13,583 nt of DNA from Gallionella sp. UBA4121 (GTDB lineage Bacteria > Pseudomonadota > Gammaproteobacteria > Burkholderiales > Gallionellaceae): assembly GCA_002381565.1 (NCBI GenBank), contig DFWZ01000032.1, positions 79,886 to 93,468 of the forward strand, written 5' to 3'. The notes below the pieces were generated by a model. It did no database searches. It saw only the letters and a program-made list of their open reading frames with translations, and was not told the origin of the DNA. The position numbers and the translations under genes were made by a program. Positions 1-8,151 of the stretch are shown piece by piece. The stretch's first letter is position 1; every line of letters starts with the position of its first letter.

Positions 1-213
1 CAACGCTGGCAATCGTATCCTTTGACCGGCAAAGTCAGTGGCGCCATGATCGATTGTCAGATGTATACGCCTCATCTCGCCTCATTGGGCGCGAGGCAAA
101 TTCCGCGCGATGAGTTTATTGCAAGGCTCGAAGAGTTGGTAAACTGTGAGACTATTGCCCCCTGGCAGTTCGATCACGATTTATACTTTAAACGTACCCC
201 ACTAAATCCTTGA
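1..213 (+). CDS. aat: Leucyl/phenylalanyl-tRNA--protein transferase, C-terminal part
   Basis: This is the 3' end of a gene cut by the left edge of the window; 70 codons remain, ending in TGA at 211-213. Aat moves Leu or Phe from aminoacyl-tRNA onto proteins with N-terminal Lys or Arg, which marks them for ClpS/ClpAP in the cytoplasm. The visible part carries the family's C-terminal signature IDCQ...HLASLGA, followed by IPRDEF. The identification rests on that motif and on the partner gene bpt, which starts 18 bases downstream. Aat and Bpt commonly sit together in proteobacteria. The true start lies outside the window. The TTG at 22 is an internal Leu codon, because the frame is open to position 1. 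Confidence 0.9.
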   Translation, partial: QRWQSYPLTGKVSGAMIDCQMYTPHLASLGARQIPRDEFIARLEELVNCETIAPWQFDHDLYFKRTPLNP

Positions 214-231
214 TCCTCAATCCTGATTTAC

Positions 232-963
232 ATGAGTTCACTCAACGACATTCCCATCACCGCGCTGAATTTTTATCTGACGGCCCCCTACCCGTGCAGC
301 TACCTGCCACACCTGCAGGCGCGCTCACAGGTTGCTACGCCCACCTTTCTGATCAATACACAGCTCTATTCCGAACTGGTGCGGCACGGCTTCAGGCGCA
401 GCAGCACCTACATTTACCGTCCGCGCTGCGACACCTGCAGCGCCTGCGTACAGATGCGCGTACTTGCCAAATCGTTCATACCAAACCGCTCACAACGCCG
501 TGCCTGGGCGCAACACGTCATGCTCGACGCCACGCTGCACCCGCTGCAAGACAAGTCTGAATATTACGACCTTTATCAACGCTATCAGCGTGCGCGCCAC
601 CCTGACGGAGGAATGGATAATGACGATCGCGATGCCTATCAGACCTTCTTGTTGCAAAGTCATGTCGATACACTGCTGGTAGAATTCCGGGATGAGGGCG
701 TTCTGCGAATGATCAGCGTGATTGATTTGCTGAGCGACGGCCTGTCATCGGTGTACACTTTTTTTGATCCGGATATACCCCGCGCACGGTTCGGGGTGTA
801 CAACGTGCTGTGGCAGATCGAACTGTGCCGCAAACTCGAGTTGAAATATGTGTACCTGGGTTACTGGATAGAGAACAGCCGAAAGATGTCATACAAAACC
901 CAATACCAGCCAGCTGAAGGCTTGCAAAACGGCCTATGGACAAAGCTGGCAGCAAGTAGCTAG
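232..963 (+). CDS. bpt: Aspartate/glutamate leucyltransferase (bacterial ATE-family protein transferase)
   Basis: The 243-residue product has the usual length of bacterial Bpt. The family transfers Leu from Leu-tRNA to N-terminal Asp or Glu, turning them into primary N-degrons for ClpS/ClpAP. The N-terminal ATE domain shows YPCSYLP (Cys22) and the cluster CDTCSAC (Cys66, Cys69, Cys72). Next come YYDLYQRYQRARH (about 111-123) and the C-terminal signature YLGYWIENSRKMSYK followed by QPAEGL (about 208-231). The ATG at 232 comes 18 bases after the aat stop and agrees with the family N terminus; no strong Shine-Dalgarno is visible. The gene is probably co-transcribed with aat, so one transcript would supply both leucyl-transfer branches of the N-end rule. 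Older annotations call this family arginyltransferase; the bpt name is preferred for this bacterial clade. Confidence 0.93.
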   Translation: MSSLNDIPITALNFYLTAPYPCSYLPHLQARSQVATPTFLINTQLYSELVRHGFRRSSTYIYRPRCDTCSACVQMRVLAKSFIPNRSQRRAWAQHVMLDATLHPLQDKSEYYDLYQRYQRARHPDGGMDNDDRDAYQTFLLQSHVDTLLVEFRDEGVLRMISVIDLLSDGLSSVYTFFDPDIPRARFGVYNVLWQIELCRKLELKYVYLGYWIENSRKMSYKTQYQPAEGLQNGLWTKLAASS

Positions 964-993
964 TGGCAAAAAACCGAAAGCCGAAAATATCAT

Positions 994-1845
994 ATGAAAA
1001 CACGTCTGGGAATTTTTATAGTCGCGCTGCTGCTGTTGCCGCTGGCCGGGCTTTTTTTGAGCGGCAACGCTTGGCACGATTTTTCGGCCGGCACACCGCC
1101 TGAAGATGGCAGCATTCCCGCCACGCTGCGCACCAGCATCATGTTGCTGCTCTATGTGCTGCTCGTCAGTCACGCCATCAAACGCCTGTCTGGCAACATG
1201 GATATTCAACGCCTGGTAAGAACAGGCATCGCGAGCGCCCTGACCGGCTGGCTGCTCAGTTACCTGAACCTGTTTGTGGCAAGCTGGACGGTACCGCAAA
1301 ACCACTCGATCGTCATACAAGTGTTGCTCTATACCCCGCTGTTCGCGCTGCTGGCTCCCGCCGTACTTGTCACCCGCGAGCTGTTTTCCTGTTTCCCCGG
1401 CATACTCAAATCCCTTGTTTTCAGTTTCACCCTCCCAGAAATCCGCCGCGAAACACAGCTAGCCATCCTGCTTGCCGTGACGCTGTTCGGGCTGTCTGGC
1501 GGCGCAGCACAGCCTGCGCAATTATTCTGGTTATTCTGGATGTCGCCGCTCGCACTGCTGATGACTTTACAATTGCTGTGGCATGAAAACACCCTGCTCT
1601 CCGGAGCAAAATCGGGCGATTGGGGCCCTGTCGTTTGCTCGGCACTGTCCGGCATCCTTATTGGCAACATCGCCGTCATCACCTACCAGTCGAACGCTTA
1701 TCTGCAAATCAATCTGCCCAATATGATGATGGCACAAGCAGGACTTGCCCTGTTCGGCCTGTTGTGTTTGCAACTTACCGATGTACTCGGGGAAAGCGAC
1801 AAGTCACGCCAACCCCTGCAAGCATCCACTGCCAGGAAAATCTAA
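994..1845 (+). CDS. Polytopic membrane protein of unknown function
   Basis: I do not recognise this 283-residue protein. It is strongly hydrophobic, with about eight likely membrane segments: roughly residues 5-22, 46-63, 77-99, 105-127, 155-170, 174-196, 211-230 and 245-262. It has a short extracytoplasmic-looking loop (about 24-44) and a hydrophilic C-terminal tail (265-283). Charged residues inside the helices are few, and no transporter, protease or enzyme signature is obvious. It starts 30 bases after bpt and ends 3 bases before pyrD, so it is probably part of the same transcription unit. The Shine-Dalgarno is weak. Codon use resembles its neighbours and the frame is intact, so it looks like a native, expressed gene. 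A permease or a membrane assembly factor would both be possible, but the sequence does not decide. Confidence 0.75.
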   Translation: MKTRLGIFIVALLLLPLAGLFLSGNAWHDFSAGTPPEDGSIPATLRTSIMLLLYVLLVSHAIKRLSGNMDIQRLVRTGIASALTGWLLSYLNLFVASWTVPQNHSIVIQVLLYTPLFALLAPAVLVTRELFSCFPGILKSLVFSFTLPEIRRETQLAILLAVTLFGLSGGAAQPAQLFWLFWMSPLALLMTLQLLWHENTLLSGAKSGDWGPVVCSALSGILIGNIAVITYQSNAYLQINLPNMMMAQAGLALFGLLCLQLTDVLGESDKSRQPLQASTARKI

Positions 1846-1848
1846 CTT

Positions 1849-2868
1849 ATGTATTCTCTGCTCCGTCCCGCATTATTCCGGCTAGACCCGGAAACCGCCC
1901 ACCATCTCACGCTGGGCAGTCTGCAAGCCGCCTGTTCATTGGACCTGAGCAGCCTGATCGCGCCCGCCATCCCCGATGATCCGCGCACCGTGATGGGATT
2001 GTCCTTCCCCAATCCTGTCGGCCTTGCCGCCGGTCTGGACAAGAATGGTGACTGCATAGACGGCTTGTCAAAACTCGGCTTCGGTTTCATTGAAATCGGC
2101 ACCATCACCCCGTTGTCGCAGCCCGGCAACCCCAAGCCGCGCCTGTTCCGTCTGCCACAGGCCGAGGGCATCATCAATCGCATGGGTTTTAACAACGAGG
2201 GCGTGGATACCCTGATTTCCAACGTGCAGCGCGCGAATTACCAAGGGGTTCTGGGTATCAACATCGGCAAGAATGCCGCCACACCGATTGAAGACGCCGC
2301 CAGCGATTATCTGATTTGCCTGCGAAAAGTGTACGCGCACGCCAGCTACATCGCCGTCAACATTTCTTCGCCCAACACCAGGAATCTGCGCCAGTTGCAG
2401 GACGATGCAGCGCTCAACGACCTGCTCTCGCAACTCAAAGCCGAGCAGCAGATACTCGCCGACAAACACGGCAAATATGTGCCCATCGCACTGAAGATCG
2501 CGCCTGATCTGTCAGGCGAACAGGTCGCGCAAATCGCCGTACTGCTGATGCAGCATTCGCTGGACGGCGTGATCGCCACCAACACCACGCTGTCACGCGA
2601 GGGCGTAGAGCACCTGCCGCATGGCAACGAGACCGGCGGGCTCTCAGGTTTGCCGGTGCGCGACAAATCAACCACCGTGATCCGCCAGCTCGCCGCGCGA
2701 TTACAAGGTGCGCTGCCCATCATCGGCGTGGGCGGAATCTTAAGCGGCAAAGATGCGGTTGAGAAGCTGCAGGCCGGGGCATCACTGGTGCAGCTCTACA
2801 GCGGCCTGATCTATCGCGGGCCTGGCCTTGTATCCGAGTGCGCAAAGGCCATCCGCAACATGCACTAA
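1849..2868 (+). CDS. pyrD: Dihydroorotate dehydrogenase (quinone), class 2
   Basis: PyrD oxidises dihydroorotate to orotate in pyrimidine synthesis and passes electrons through FMN to membrane quinone. The 339-residue length and the N-terminal amphipathic helix (YSLLRPALFRLDPETAHHL) mark the membrane-associated class 2 enzyme. FMN-site motifs are NPVGLAAGLDKNG (55-67), EIGTITP (82-88) and RMGFNNEG (111-118). The active-site loop NISSPNT (171-177) contains Ser174, equivalent to the catalytic Ser175 of the E. coli enzyme; the usual following PG is RN here. Lys216 in ALKIAPD, TNTT (245-248), GGLSG (263-267) and the phosphate-binding IIGVGGI plus QLYSGLIYRGP complete the barrel. The start at 1849 has an AGGAAA Shine-Dalgarno about nine bases upstream, inside the end of the preceding gene. 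Confidence 0.97.
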   Translation: MYSLLRPALFRLDPETAHHLTLGSLQAACSLDLSSLIAPAIPDDPRTVMGLSFPNPVGLAAGLDKNGDCIDGLSKLGFGFIEIGTITPLSQPGNPKPRLFRLPQAEGIINRMGFNNEGVDTLISNVQRANYQGVLGINIGKNAATPIEDAASDYLICLRKVYAHASYIAVNISSPNTRNLRQLQDDAALNDLLSQLKAEQQILADKHGKYVPIALKIAPDLSGEQVAQIAVLLMQHSLDGVIATNTTLSREGVEHLPHGNETGGLSGLPVRDKSTTVIRQLAARLQGALPIIGVGGILSGKDAVEKLQAGASLVQLYSGLIYRGPGLVSECAKAIRNMH

Positions 2869-2903
2869 TAACCTGCCGCCATATAGTTATGCCAACAAAG
2901 CGG

Positions 2904-2932
2904 TTGAAGCCGCCCATGAATCATCGGATAAT
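2904..2932 (+). promoter_or_regulatory. Candidate sigma70 promoter of the rsx/rnf operon
   Basis: A TTGAAG -35 box (2904-2909) lies exactly 17 bases before a GATAAT -10 box (2927-2932), within the 90-base gap between pyrD and rsxA. Transcription would start near 2939-2940, leaving a leader of about 20 bases before the rsxA ATG. No FNR-type or other palindromic operator was seen beside it. The call rests on box match and spacing only. Confidence 0.5.
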
Positions 2933-2958
2933 CTGCGCCTGATTCCGAAAGCACAATA

Positions 2959-3534
2959 ATGACTGAATATCTTTTGATCTTGCTGGGCGCGGTGTTCGTA
3001 AACAACATCGTGATGGTCAAGATTCTCGGGCTCTGCCCGTTCATGGGAGTTTCCAAAAAACTGGAGGCCGCCGTTGGCATGGGGGCTGCCACCACCTTTG
3101 TGCTGACACTGGCTTCAGGTTCCAGTTACCTGATCAACCATTACCTGTTAGGCCCGGATCTTGCCTACCTCACAACCCTGTCATTCATCGTGGTGATCGC
3201 CGGCATCGTGCAGTTCACCGAAATGATTATTCAGAAGACCAGCCCTGAACTGTATCAGACGCTGGGCATCTACCTGCCGCTGATCACCACCAACTGCGCC
3301 GTACTGGGCGTGCCGCTGATCAACGTGCAGGCAAAACACAATTTCATGGAATCTCTGATCTTCGGCATGGGCAGCGCGCTCGGTTTCACGCTGGTGATGA
3401 TCCTGTTTGCCGGCTTGCGCGAGCGCATGGAAGGCGCAGATGTGCCCGGCATATTCAAAGGCTCGGCGATTGCCATGGTCACCGCAGGGCTGATGAGCCT
3501 GTCTTTCATGGGATTCTCCGGGTTGATCAAATAA
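2959..3534 (+). CDS. rsxA: Rnf/Rsx electron transport complex subunit A
   Basis: RsxA (RnfA) is an integral membrane subunit of the ion-coupled ferredoxin:NAD+ oxidoreductase Rnf. In gammaproteobacteria the complex also keeps SoxR reduced. The 191-residue product has about six membrane helices. Cys26 (LGLCPFMG) and Cys113 (ITTNCAVLG) match the conserved cysteines that, together with the equivalent pair in RsxE, are thought to hold an Fe-S centre within the membrane. The first helix carries EYLLILLGAVFVNNIVMVKILG, whose FVNN is typical of the RnfA/NqrE family. It is the first gene of the operon. Its stop overlaps the rsxB start as TAATG at 3532-3536. The Shine-Dalgarno before ATG 2959 is poor, but the start fits the family N terminus. 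Confidence 0.96.
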   Translation: MTEYLLILLGAVFVNNIVMVKILGLCPFMGVSKKLEAAVGMGAATTFVLTLASGSSYLINHYLLGPDLAYLTTLSFIVVIAGIVQFTEMIIQKTSPELYQTLGIYLPLITTNCAVLGVPLINVQAKHNFMESLIFGMGSALGFTLVMILFAGLRERMEGADVPGIFKGSAIAMVTAGLMSLSFMGFSGLIK

Positions 3535-4094
3535 TGCTCAGCGCATTGCTGGCAATGTCGGCTATCGCCATCGCACTGGGTGCGGTGCTGGGTTTTGCCG
3601 CAATCAAATTTCGCGTCGAAGGCAATCCGCTGGTGGACAAAATCGACGCCGTTCTGCCGCAGACACAGTGCGGCCAGTGCGGCTATCCCGGCTGCAGGCC
3701 CTATGCGACTGCGATCGCGGAGGGCAGCGCCGACATCAACAAATGCCCGCCGGGCGGAGAAGAAGGCATCCACAAACTGGCCGACCTGCTCGGCATGGAA
3801 TTCAAACCGTTCGGCGTCGAAACCGTTGAAAAACCCAAAGCCGTGGCATTCATCGACGAATCGACCTGCATCGGCTGCACTCTGTGCATCCAGGCCTGCC
3901 CGGTGGATGCCATCGTCGGCGCCGCCAAACAAATGCACACCATCATAGCCTCCGAATGCACCGGTTGCGAGTTATGCATACCACCTTGCCCGGTAGACTG
4001 TATCAGCATGGTGGCGATCATTGAAAACACCACCAACTGGAAGTGGAAATACCCCGTGTACGCACTGACTCCCGCACCAATTGACACGCCATGA
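3534..4094 (+). CDS. rsxB: Rnf/Rsx electron transport complex subunit B (polyferredoxin)
   Basis: RsxB is the membrane-anchored iron-sulfur subunit that passes electrons between ferredoxin/RsxC and the membrane part of Rnf. The 186 residues contain an N-terminal membrane helix (about 2-24). A four-cysteine Fe-S domain follows: Cys46, Cys49 and Cys54 in CGQCGYPGC, and Cys71 in KCPPGG. Two ferredoxin-type [4Fe-4S] motifs come next, CIGCTLCIQACP (112-123) and CTGCELCIPPCP (142-153). The length is close to that of E. coli RsxB and short compared with clostridial RnfB, which carries extra clusters. The start codon shares its A with the rsxA stop, and the stop overlaps the rsxC start (ATGA, 4091-4094), so translation is probably coupled on both sides. 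Confidence 0.97.
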   Translation: MLSALLAMSAIAIALGAVLGFAAIKFRVEGNPLVDKIDAVLPQTQCGQCGYPGCRPYATAIAEGSADINKCPPGGEEGIHKLADLLGMEFKPFGVETVEKPKAVAFIDESTCIGCTLCIQACPVDAIVGAAKQMHTIIASECTGCELCIPPCPVDCISMVAIIENTTNWKWKYPVYALTPAPIDTP

Positions 4095-5782
4095 GGACGC
4101 TCTACCAATTTCACGGCGGGATACACCCGCCCACCGACAAAACACAGTCGAACCGGACGCCGATCGCTCAAGCGGCACTTCCTTCAAAACTGACGGTTCC
4201 GCTGCACCAGCATGTCGGCAACAGTGCAAAGCCCGTGGTTGAAACAGGCGTGCGCGTGAAGAAGGGACAGCTCATAGGCAGACCCGAAGGACACTTGTCC
4301 AGCGCGGTGCACGCGCCTACTTCCGGCACGATCGCCGCCATCGACCTGCAACCTGTCGCTCACCCCTCCGGCATCCCCGCTCTTTGCATCACCCTGATTC
4401 CGGACGGCCTTGAAGAATGGGTCGCACTGGATGCGTGTGACGACTGGCAGTCCATGCCCCATACCGACCTGCGCCATCGTCTGCGGAACGCCGGCGTGGT
4501 TGGCCTGGGGGGTGCGGTATTCCCCAGCGACATGAAACTGTATGCGCACAAACACAAGATCACCACACTGGTGATCAACGGCGCGGAGTGCGAACCCTAT
4601 ATCACCTGCGATGACCTGTTGATGCGCGAACGTGCGGACCAGATACTGCAAGGCGCCTCAATCATGCGTGCACTGCTGTATGCCGACGAAGTACTGATCG
4701 GCATCGAGGACAACAAACCTGAAGCGATTGCAGCCATGCGCGCTGCGGTGATGGCGGGCGGTCACGATCGCATGGAAGTAATCGCGGTACCGACGATTTA
4801 TCCGGGCGGCGGCGCGAAACAGCTGATCCGGATGCTGACCGGCATCGAGGTCGCAGCCGGGGTGCGTTCCACTGATCTTGGCGTGCAATGCTTCAACGTG
4901 GGCACCGCCTACAGCGTCTGGCGCGCCATCCGTCACGGCGAACCGCTGATTTCACGCATCGTCACCGTGACCGGCAATGTCAGCCACCCGCAGAATTTCG
5001 AGGCGCTGATCGGCACCCCCATCATTGAACTGGTCGCACAGGCAGGAACGCTGCCCGGCACGACCGGCTACATCATGGGCGGCCCGATGATGGGCGTGCT
5101 GCTGCCGTCAATACAGGCAGGCGTCATCAAGGCGACCAACTGCATCATCGCCGCGTCAAGCAAACTATTTCCCCCTCCGGCGCCTGTGCTGCCCTGCATA
5201 CGCTGCACACGTTGCGCCGATGTCTGCCCGGCGGAATTGCAACCGCAGGAGTTATACTGGTTCGCCCGCGCCAAGAATTTAGCCAAGGCCGAGGATTACC
5301 ATCTGTTCGATTGCATCGAGTGCGGTGCGTGCAGCTACGTCTGTCCGAGCAATATTCCGCTGGTGCAGTATTACCGTTTTGCCAAAAGCGAGATATGGGC
5401 AGAACAGGCCAGCAAAAAAGCCGCGGATGCCGCTCGTGAGCGGTTTGAATATCGCGAGAGTCGCATAGAACGTGAAAAGCGTGAAAAGGTCGAAAAGCTT
5501 GCCGCCAAAGAAAAAGCCGCGCTTGCAGCCAGAACCGAACGTGCAGAATCACCGCAACCCGAAGTCGCTTCGAGCAAACCCGGCGCTGATCCGGCAAATA
5601 CCATACAACTCAAGATTCAGGCGGCGATCGATCATGCCAAAGAGCAGGCGGCCGCTACCAAGCCGAAAAACACCGAACAACTGACGCCACAACAAATGGC
5701 TGAAATCGCCGATATCGAGGCGCGACGCGCAAGAATCCGTGAAATTGCACAAGTCTCAACTGATGAGCACACCAGGGAATAA
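4091..5782 (+). CDS. rsxC: Rnf/Rsx electron transport complex subunit C (NADH/FMN and Fe-S subunit)
   Basis: RsxC is the peripheral subunit that exchanges electrons with NAD(H) through FMN and two [4Fe-4S] clusters. The 563-residue product opens with the family motif HGGIHPP (8-14). The nucleotide/flavin-binding part includes GLGGAVFPSDMK (138-149; Ser where most members have Thr), GAECEPYITCDD (164-175) and IYPGGGAKQL (236-246). The clusters are CIRCTRCADVCP (369-380) and CIECGACSYVCP (408-419). From about 435 to the end lies a highly charged, Ala/Lys/Glu-rich and partly coiled-coil tail, variable in this family and shorter than in E. coli RsxC. The gene starts in an ATGA overlap with rsxB and ends one base before the rsxD start. 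Confidence 0.97.
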   Translation: MRTLYQFHGGIHPPTDKTQSNRTPIAQAALPSKLTVPLHQHVGNSAKPVVETGVRVKKGQLIGRPEGHLSSAVHAPTSGTIAAIDLQPVAHPSGIPALCITLIPDGLEEWVALDACDDWQSMPHTDLRHRLRNAGVVGLGGAVFPSDMKLYAHKHKITTLVINGAECEPYITCDDLLMRERADQILQGASIMRALLYADEVLIGIEDNKPEAIAAMRAAVMAGGHDRMEVIAVPTIYPGGGAKQLIRMLTGIEVAAGVRSTDLGVQCFNVGTAYSVWRAIRHGEPLISRIVTVTGNVSHPQNFEALIGTPIIELVAQAGTLPGTTGYIMGGPMMGVLLPSIQAGVIKATNCIIAASSKLFPPPAPVLPCIRCTRCADVCPAELQPQELYWFARAKNLAKAEDYHLFDCIECGACSYVCPSNIPLVQYYRFAKSEIWAEQASKKAADAARERFEYRESRIEREKREKVEKLAAKEKAALAARTERAESPQPEVASSKPGADPANTIQLKIQAAIDHAKEQAAATKPKNTEQLTPQQMAEIADIEARRARIREIAQVSTDEHTRE

Positions 5783-5783
5783 T

Positions 5784-6815
5784 ATGTCCGGATTTTTCTC
5801 ACCCTTTATCACCAAGCCTGCCAGCGTATCGCAGATCATGCTGAACGTGCTGCTGGCCCTGATTCCCGGCATTGCGCTTTATGTCTGGTATTTCGGCCCG
5901 GCAATCCTGGTTTCAATCACGCTGGCCAGCATCACCGCGCTCGCCACCGAGTCACTGATGCTAAAGCTGCGCAATCGCCCGATTGCCCCGTTCCTCAAGG
6001 ACAACAGCGCGCTGCTCACCGCCTGGCTGCTCGCCCTCTCCATTCCGCCGCTGGCCCCCTGGTGGCTGGTGGTCGTCGGCACCGCCTTCGCCATCAGCAT
6101 TTCCAAACATCTGTACGGGGGCCTCGGCAGCAATCCCTTCAATCCGGCGATGGTAGGCTACGCCGTGCTGATCATTTCATTTCCGGCACATATGACGCAC
6201 TGGCTCACCCCAGGCGGGTTAGGAGAAATCCCGCTGAGCTTCCCAGATCAGCTGAACTATATTTTCCAGGGTATTTTACCCGATGGCATCAAGCTCGATG
6301 CTGTCACCATGGCCACCCCGCTGGATACACTCAAGACACAGCTGCATATGAATGGACAGATCAAAACGATTCTGGACATGCCGATTTATGGCAGACTGGC
6401 AGGCGTAGGCAGCGAATGGGTGTCGGCAGGATTTTTGCTCGGCGGCCTCTACCTGCTCGCCCAGCGCATCATCTCCTGGCACATACCGGCGGCATTTCTT
6501 GCCACCCTGTTCATCACGTCTGGCATCTTCCATCTGCTTGACCCGGCTCACTACGCAGCCCCCCTGTTTCACTGGTTCTCAGGGGCTGCGATGCTGGGTG
6601 CATTTTTCATCCTCACCGATCCCGTGACCTCTCCGACCACGCCGCGCGGAAAATTGATCTTTGCCTTCGGTGCCGGGCTGCTTACCTACCTGATACGCGT
6701 CTATGGCGGCTTCCCGGATGGCGTGGCGTTCGCCACATTGCTGATGAACATCTGCGTGCCGCTGATCGATGCCTGGACACAGCCTGCCGTTTTCGGCAAG
6801 AAGGACAAGCCATGA
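5784..6815 (+). CDS. rsxD: Rnf/Rsx electron transport complex subunit D (covalent FMN)
   Basis: RsxD is a polytopic membrane subunit, homologous to NqrB, that carries covalently bound FMN and is thought to lie on the ion-coupled electron path. From ATG 5784 it has 343 residues and about nine or ten membrane segments. Recognisable stretches are GGLGSNPFNPAMVGYAVL (112-129), the flavinylation region DAVTMATPLDTLK (172-184; Thr178 is the likely FMN-bearing residue of the [ST]xAT motif), and FFILTDPVTSPTTPRGK (274-290). A GTG at 5739 would give 15 extra residues inside rsxC. I prefer 5784, because GGGA precedes it at a suitable distance and the protein then begins with the typical SPFITK. The stop overlaps the rsxG start (ATGA). 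Flavin attachment needs an ApbE transferase, which is not in this window. Confidence 0.96.
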   Translation: MSGFFSPFITKPASVSQIMLNVLLALIPGIALYVWYFGPAILVSITLASITALATESLMLKLRNRPIAPFLKDNSALLTAWLLALSIPPLAPWWLVVVGTAFAISISKHLYGGLGSNPFNPAMVGYAVLIISFPAHMTHWLTPGGLGEIPLSFPDQLNYIFQGILPDGIKLDAVTMATPLDTLKTQLHMNGQIKTILDMPIYGRLAGVGSEWVSAGFLLGGLYLLAQRIISWHIPAAFLATLFITSGIFHLLDPAHYAAPLFHWFSGAAMLGAFFILTDPVTSPTTPRGKLIFAFGAGLLTYLIRVYGGFPDGVAFATLLMNICVPLIDAWTQPAVFGKKDKP

Positions 6816-7453
6816 GACGCACCTTGGCGAAGGCTTCATTGCATACCGCGCTCAATCTGGCGGTTTTCGCGCTGATCGGCACGGCTATTCTGGCTTTCAC
6901 CTACAACCAGACGCACGAGCGAATTGCGCAAAGCGTTGAAGCAGAGAAACTCAACCTGATCTCACAGATCGTGTCACAGGATTTGTACGACAACGACATC
7001 ATCAATGACACGCTGAAAATCCAGCCTGACGTATTGCTGGGCAATGATGACCCCACCACCGCCTACCGCGCACGCCTGCAAAACAAACCGTCCGTGCTGG
7101 TGCTCGAAGCCGTCGCTCCCGATGGCTACAGCGGCAAGATCGCGTTGCTGGTCGCCATCAAGGACAGCGGCGAGATAGCGGGCGTGCGCGTGGTCAGCCA
7201 CAAGGAAACACCCGGATTAGGAGATTATATCGACATCGCCCGTAGCAACTGGATCAAAGGATTTGATGGTACTTCACTCGCGAGGTACACTGATCGCGAC
7301 TGGAAAGTCAAAAAGGACGGTGGGCAGTTCGATTACATGGCAGGCGCGACCATCACGCCGCGCGCAGTGGTGAAAGCCGTGCACAAGGTCCTGCAGTATT
7401 TTGCATTGCACCATGACGTCCTGTTTGCGCAGCAGGGCAAGGAGAATAAATAA
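6812..7453 (+). CDS. rsxG: Rnf/Rsx electron transport complex subunit G (covalent FMN)
   Basis: RsxG, homologous to NqrC, is a single-helix membrane subunit whose extracytoplasmic domain carries covalent FMN. The 213-residue product has an N-terminal membrane anchor (about 13-31), then a soluble FMN-binding domain. Family motifs are GYSGKI (105-110), the conserved SHKETPGLGDYID (129-141) and the flavinylation site AGATITPRAVVKAV (177-190), with Thr180 the expected attachment residue. The first position of the canonical [ST]GAT motif is Ala here, a substitution I believe also occurs in other RnfG proteins. The start is in an ATGA overlap with rsxD and the stop is in a TAATG overlap with rsxE. 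Gene order A-B-C-D-G-E is that of the proteobacterial Rsx operons. Confidence 0.95.
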   Translation: MRRTLAKASLHTALNLAVFALIGTAILAFTYNQTHERIAQSVEAEKLNLISQIVSQDLYDNDIINDTLKIQPDVLLGNDDPTTAYRARLQNKPSVLVLEAVAPDGYSGKIALLVAIKDSGEIAGVRVVSHKETPGLGDYIDIARSNWIKGFDGTSLARYTDRDWKVKKDGGQFDYMAGATITPRAVVKAVHKVLQYFALHHDVLFAQQGKENK

Positions 7454-8151
7454 TGACCTATCAGGAATTCAAGGACATCTTTTACAACGGGATGTGGAAG
7501 CAAAACACCGGCGTGGTGCAACTGCTCGGCATGTGCCCTCTCCTTGCCATCAGCACCTCGGTGGTGAACGGCGTGAGCTTAGGGCTGGCCACAACACTCG
7601 TCATGGCGTTATCGGGCGCTGTCATCGCACCGATTCGTCAGGTCGTCCCCAATGAGGCGCGCATACCGGTATTCATCCTGATCATCGCCGTGCTGGTCAC
7701 CGTCATCCAGTACCTGATGAACGCCTATATGTACTCGCTGTATGTGGTGCTGGGGATTTTCATTCCGCTGATCGTCACCAACTGTATTGTTCTTGCCCGC
7801 ATCGAAGCGTTTGCCGCCAAGAATCCTGCCATGCAATCCGCCCTCGACGGCCTGGCGATGGGGCTGGGTTTGACCGCTGTGCTGGTCGTACTGGGCGGCA
7901 TACGTGAAATCGCAGGCCACGGCACGCTGTTGTCCGGCATCGACCTGGCCCTGGGCGAATCCGCCAAATCACTGGTCATCACGGTGGTGCCCAATTACCA
8001 CGGCTTCCTGCTGGCCATCCTCCCGCCTGGCGCGTTCATTACACTGGGGTTGCTGATCGCCGGAAAAAACTGGCTCAACCTGCGCGCCGAGGCCAAAATC
8101 CATGAATCTGAGGCACGCATCACGCCAATGGATAGCATTCCTGCTGCATGA
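7453..8151 (+). CDS. rsxE: Rnf/Rsx electron transport complex subunit E
   Basis: RsxE is the second RnfA-like integral membrane subunit, paralogous to NqrD. The 232-residue product begins with a short cytoplasmic stretch and WKQNTGVVQLLGMCPLLA, giving Cys28. It continues through about six helices, with the second conserved cysteine, Cys111, in IVTNCIVLARIEAFA. These two pair with Cys26 and Cys113 of RsxA in the proposed intramembrane Fe-S centre. The segment GGIREIAGHGTL (about 148-159) is typical of RnfE. The start shares a base with the rsxG stop. The stop (TGA 8149-8151) overlaps the nth ATG, tying the last complex subunit to the repair gene. Confidence 0.96.
   Translation: MTYQEFKDIFYNGMWKQNTGVVQLLGMCPLLAISTSVVNGVSLGLATTLVMALSGAVIAPIRQVVPNEARIPVFILIIAVLVTVIQYLMNAYMYSLYVVLGIFIPLIVTNCIVLARIEAFAAKNPAMQSALDGLAMGLGLTAVLVVLGGIREIAGHGTLLSGIDLALGESAKSLVITVVPNYHGFLLAILPPGAFITLGLLIAGKNWLNLRAEAKIHESEARITPMDSIPAA

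Noticed and set aside
210..560. 116-codon plus-strand ORF overlapping bpt
   Set aside because: It is a frame shadow of bpt with Arg/His/Ala-rich composition and no recognisable domain.
2865..2955. Open frame of about 31 codons in the pyrD-rsxA gap (reads ...NKAVEAAHESSDNLRLIPKAQ before TAA)
   Set aside because: It has no start codon or ribosome binding site and overlaps the proposed rsx promoter, so it is probably chance.
3270..3938. Long antisense ORF (222 codons, -) across rsxA/rsxB
   Set aside because: It is opposite two well-identified genes, its composition is that of a reverse-frame shadow, and it has no family motif.
5739..5783. GTG start for rsxD adding 15 residues
   Set aside because: It lies inside rsxC; ATG 5784 has a better ribosome binding site and the family-typical N terminus.
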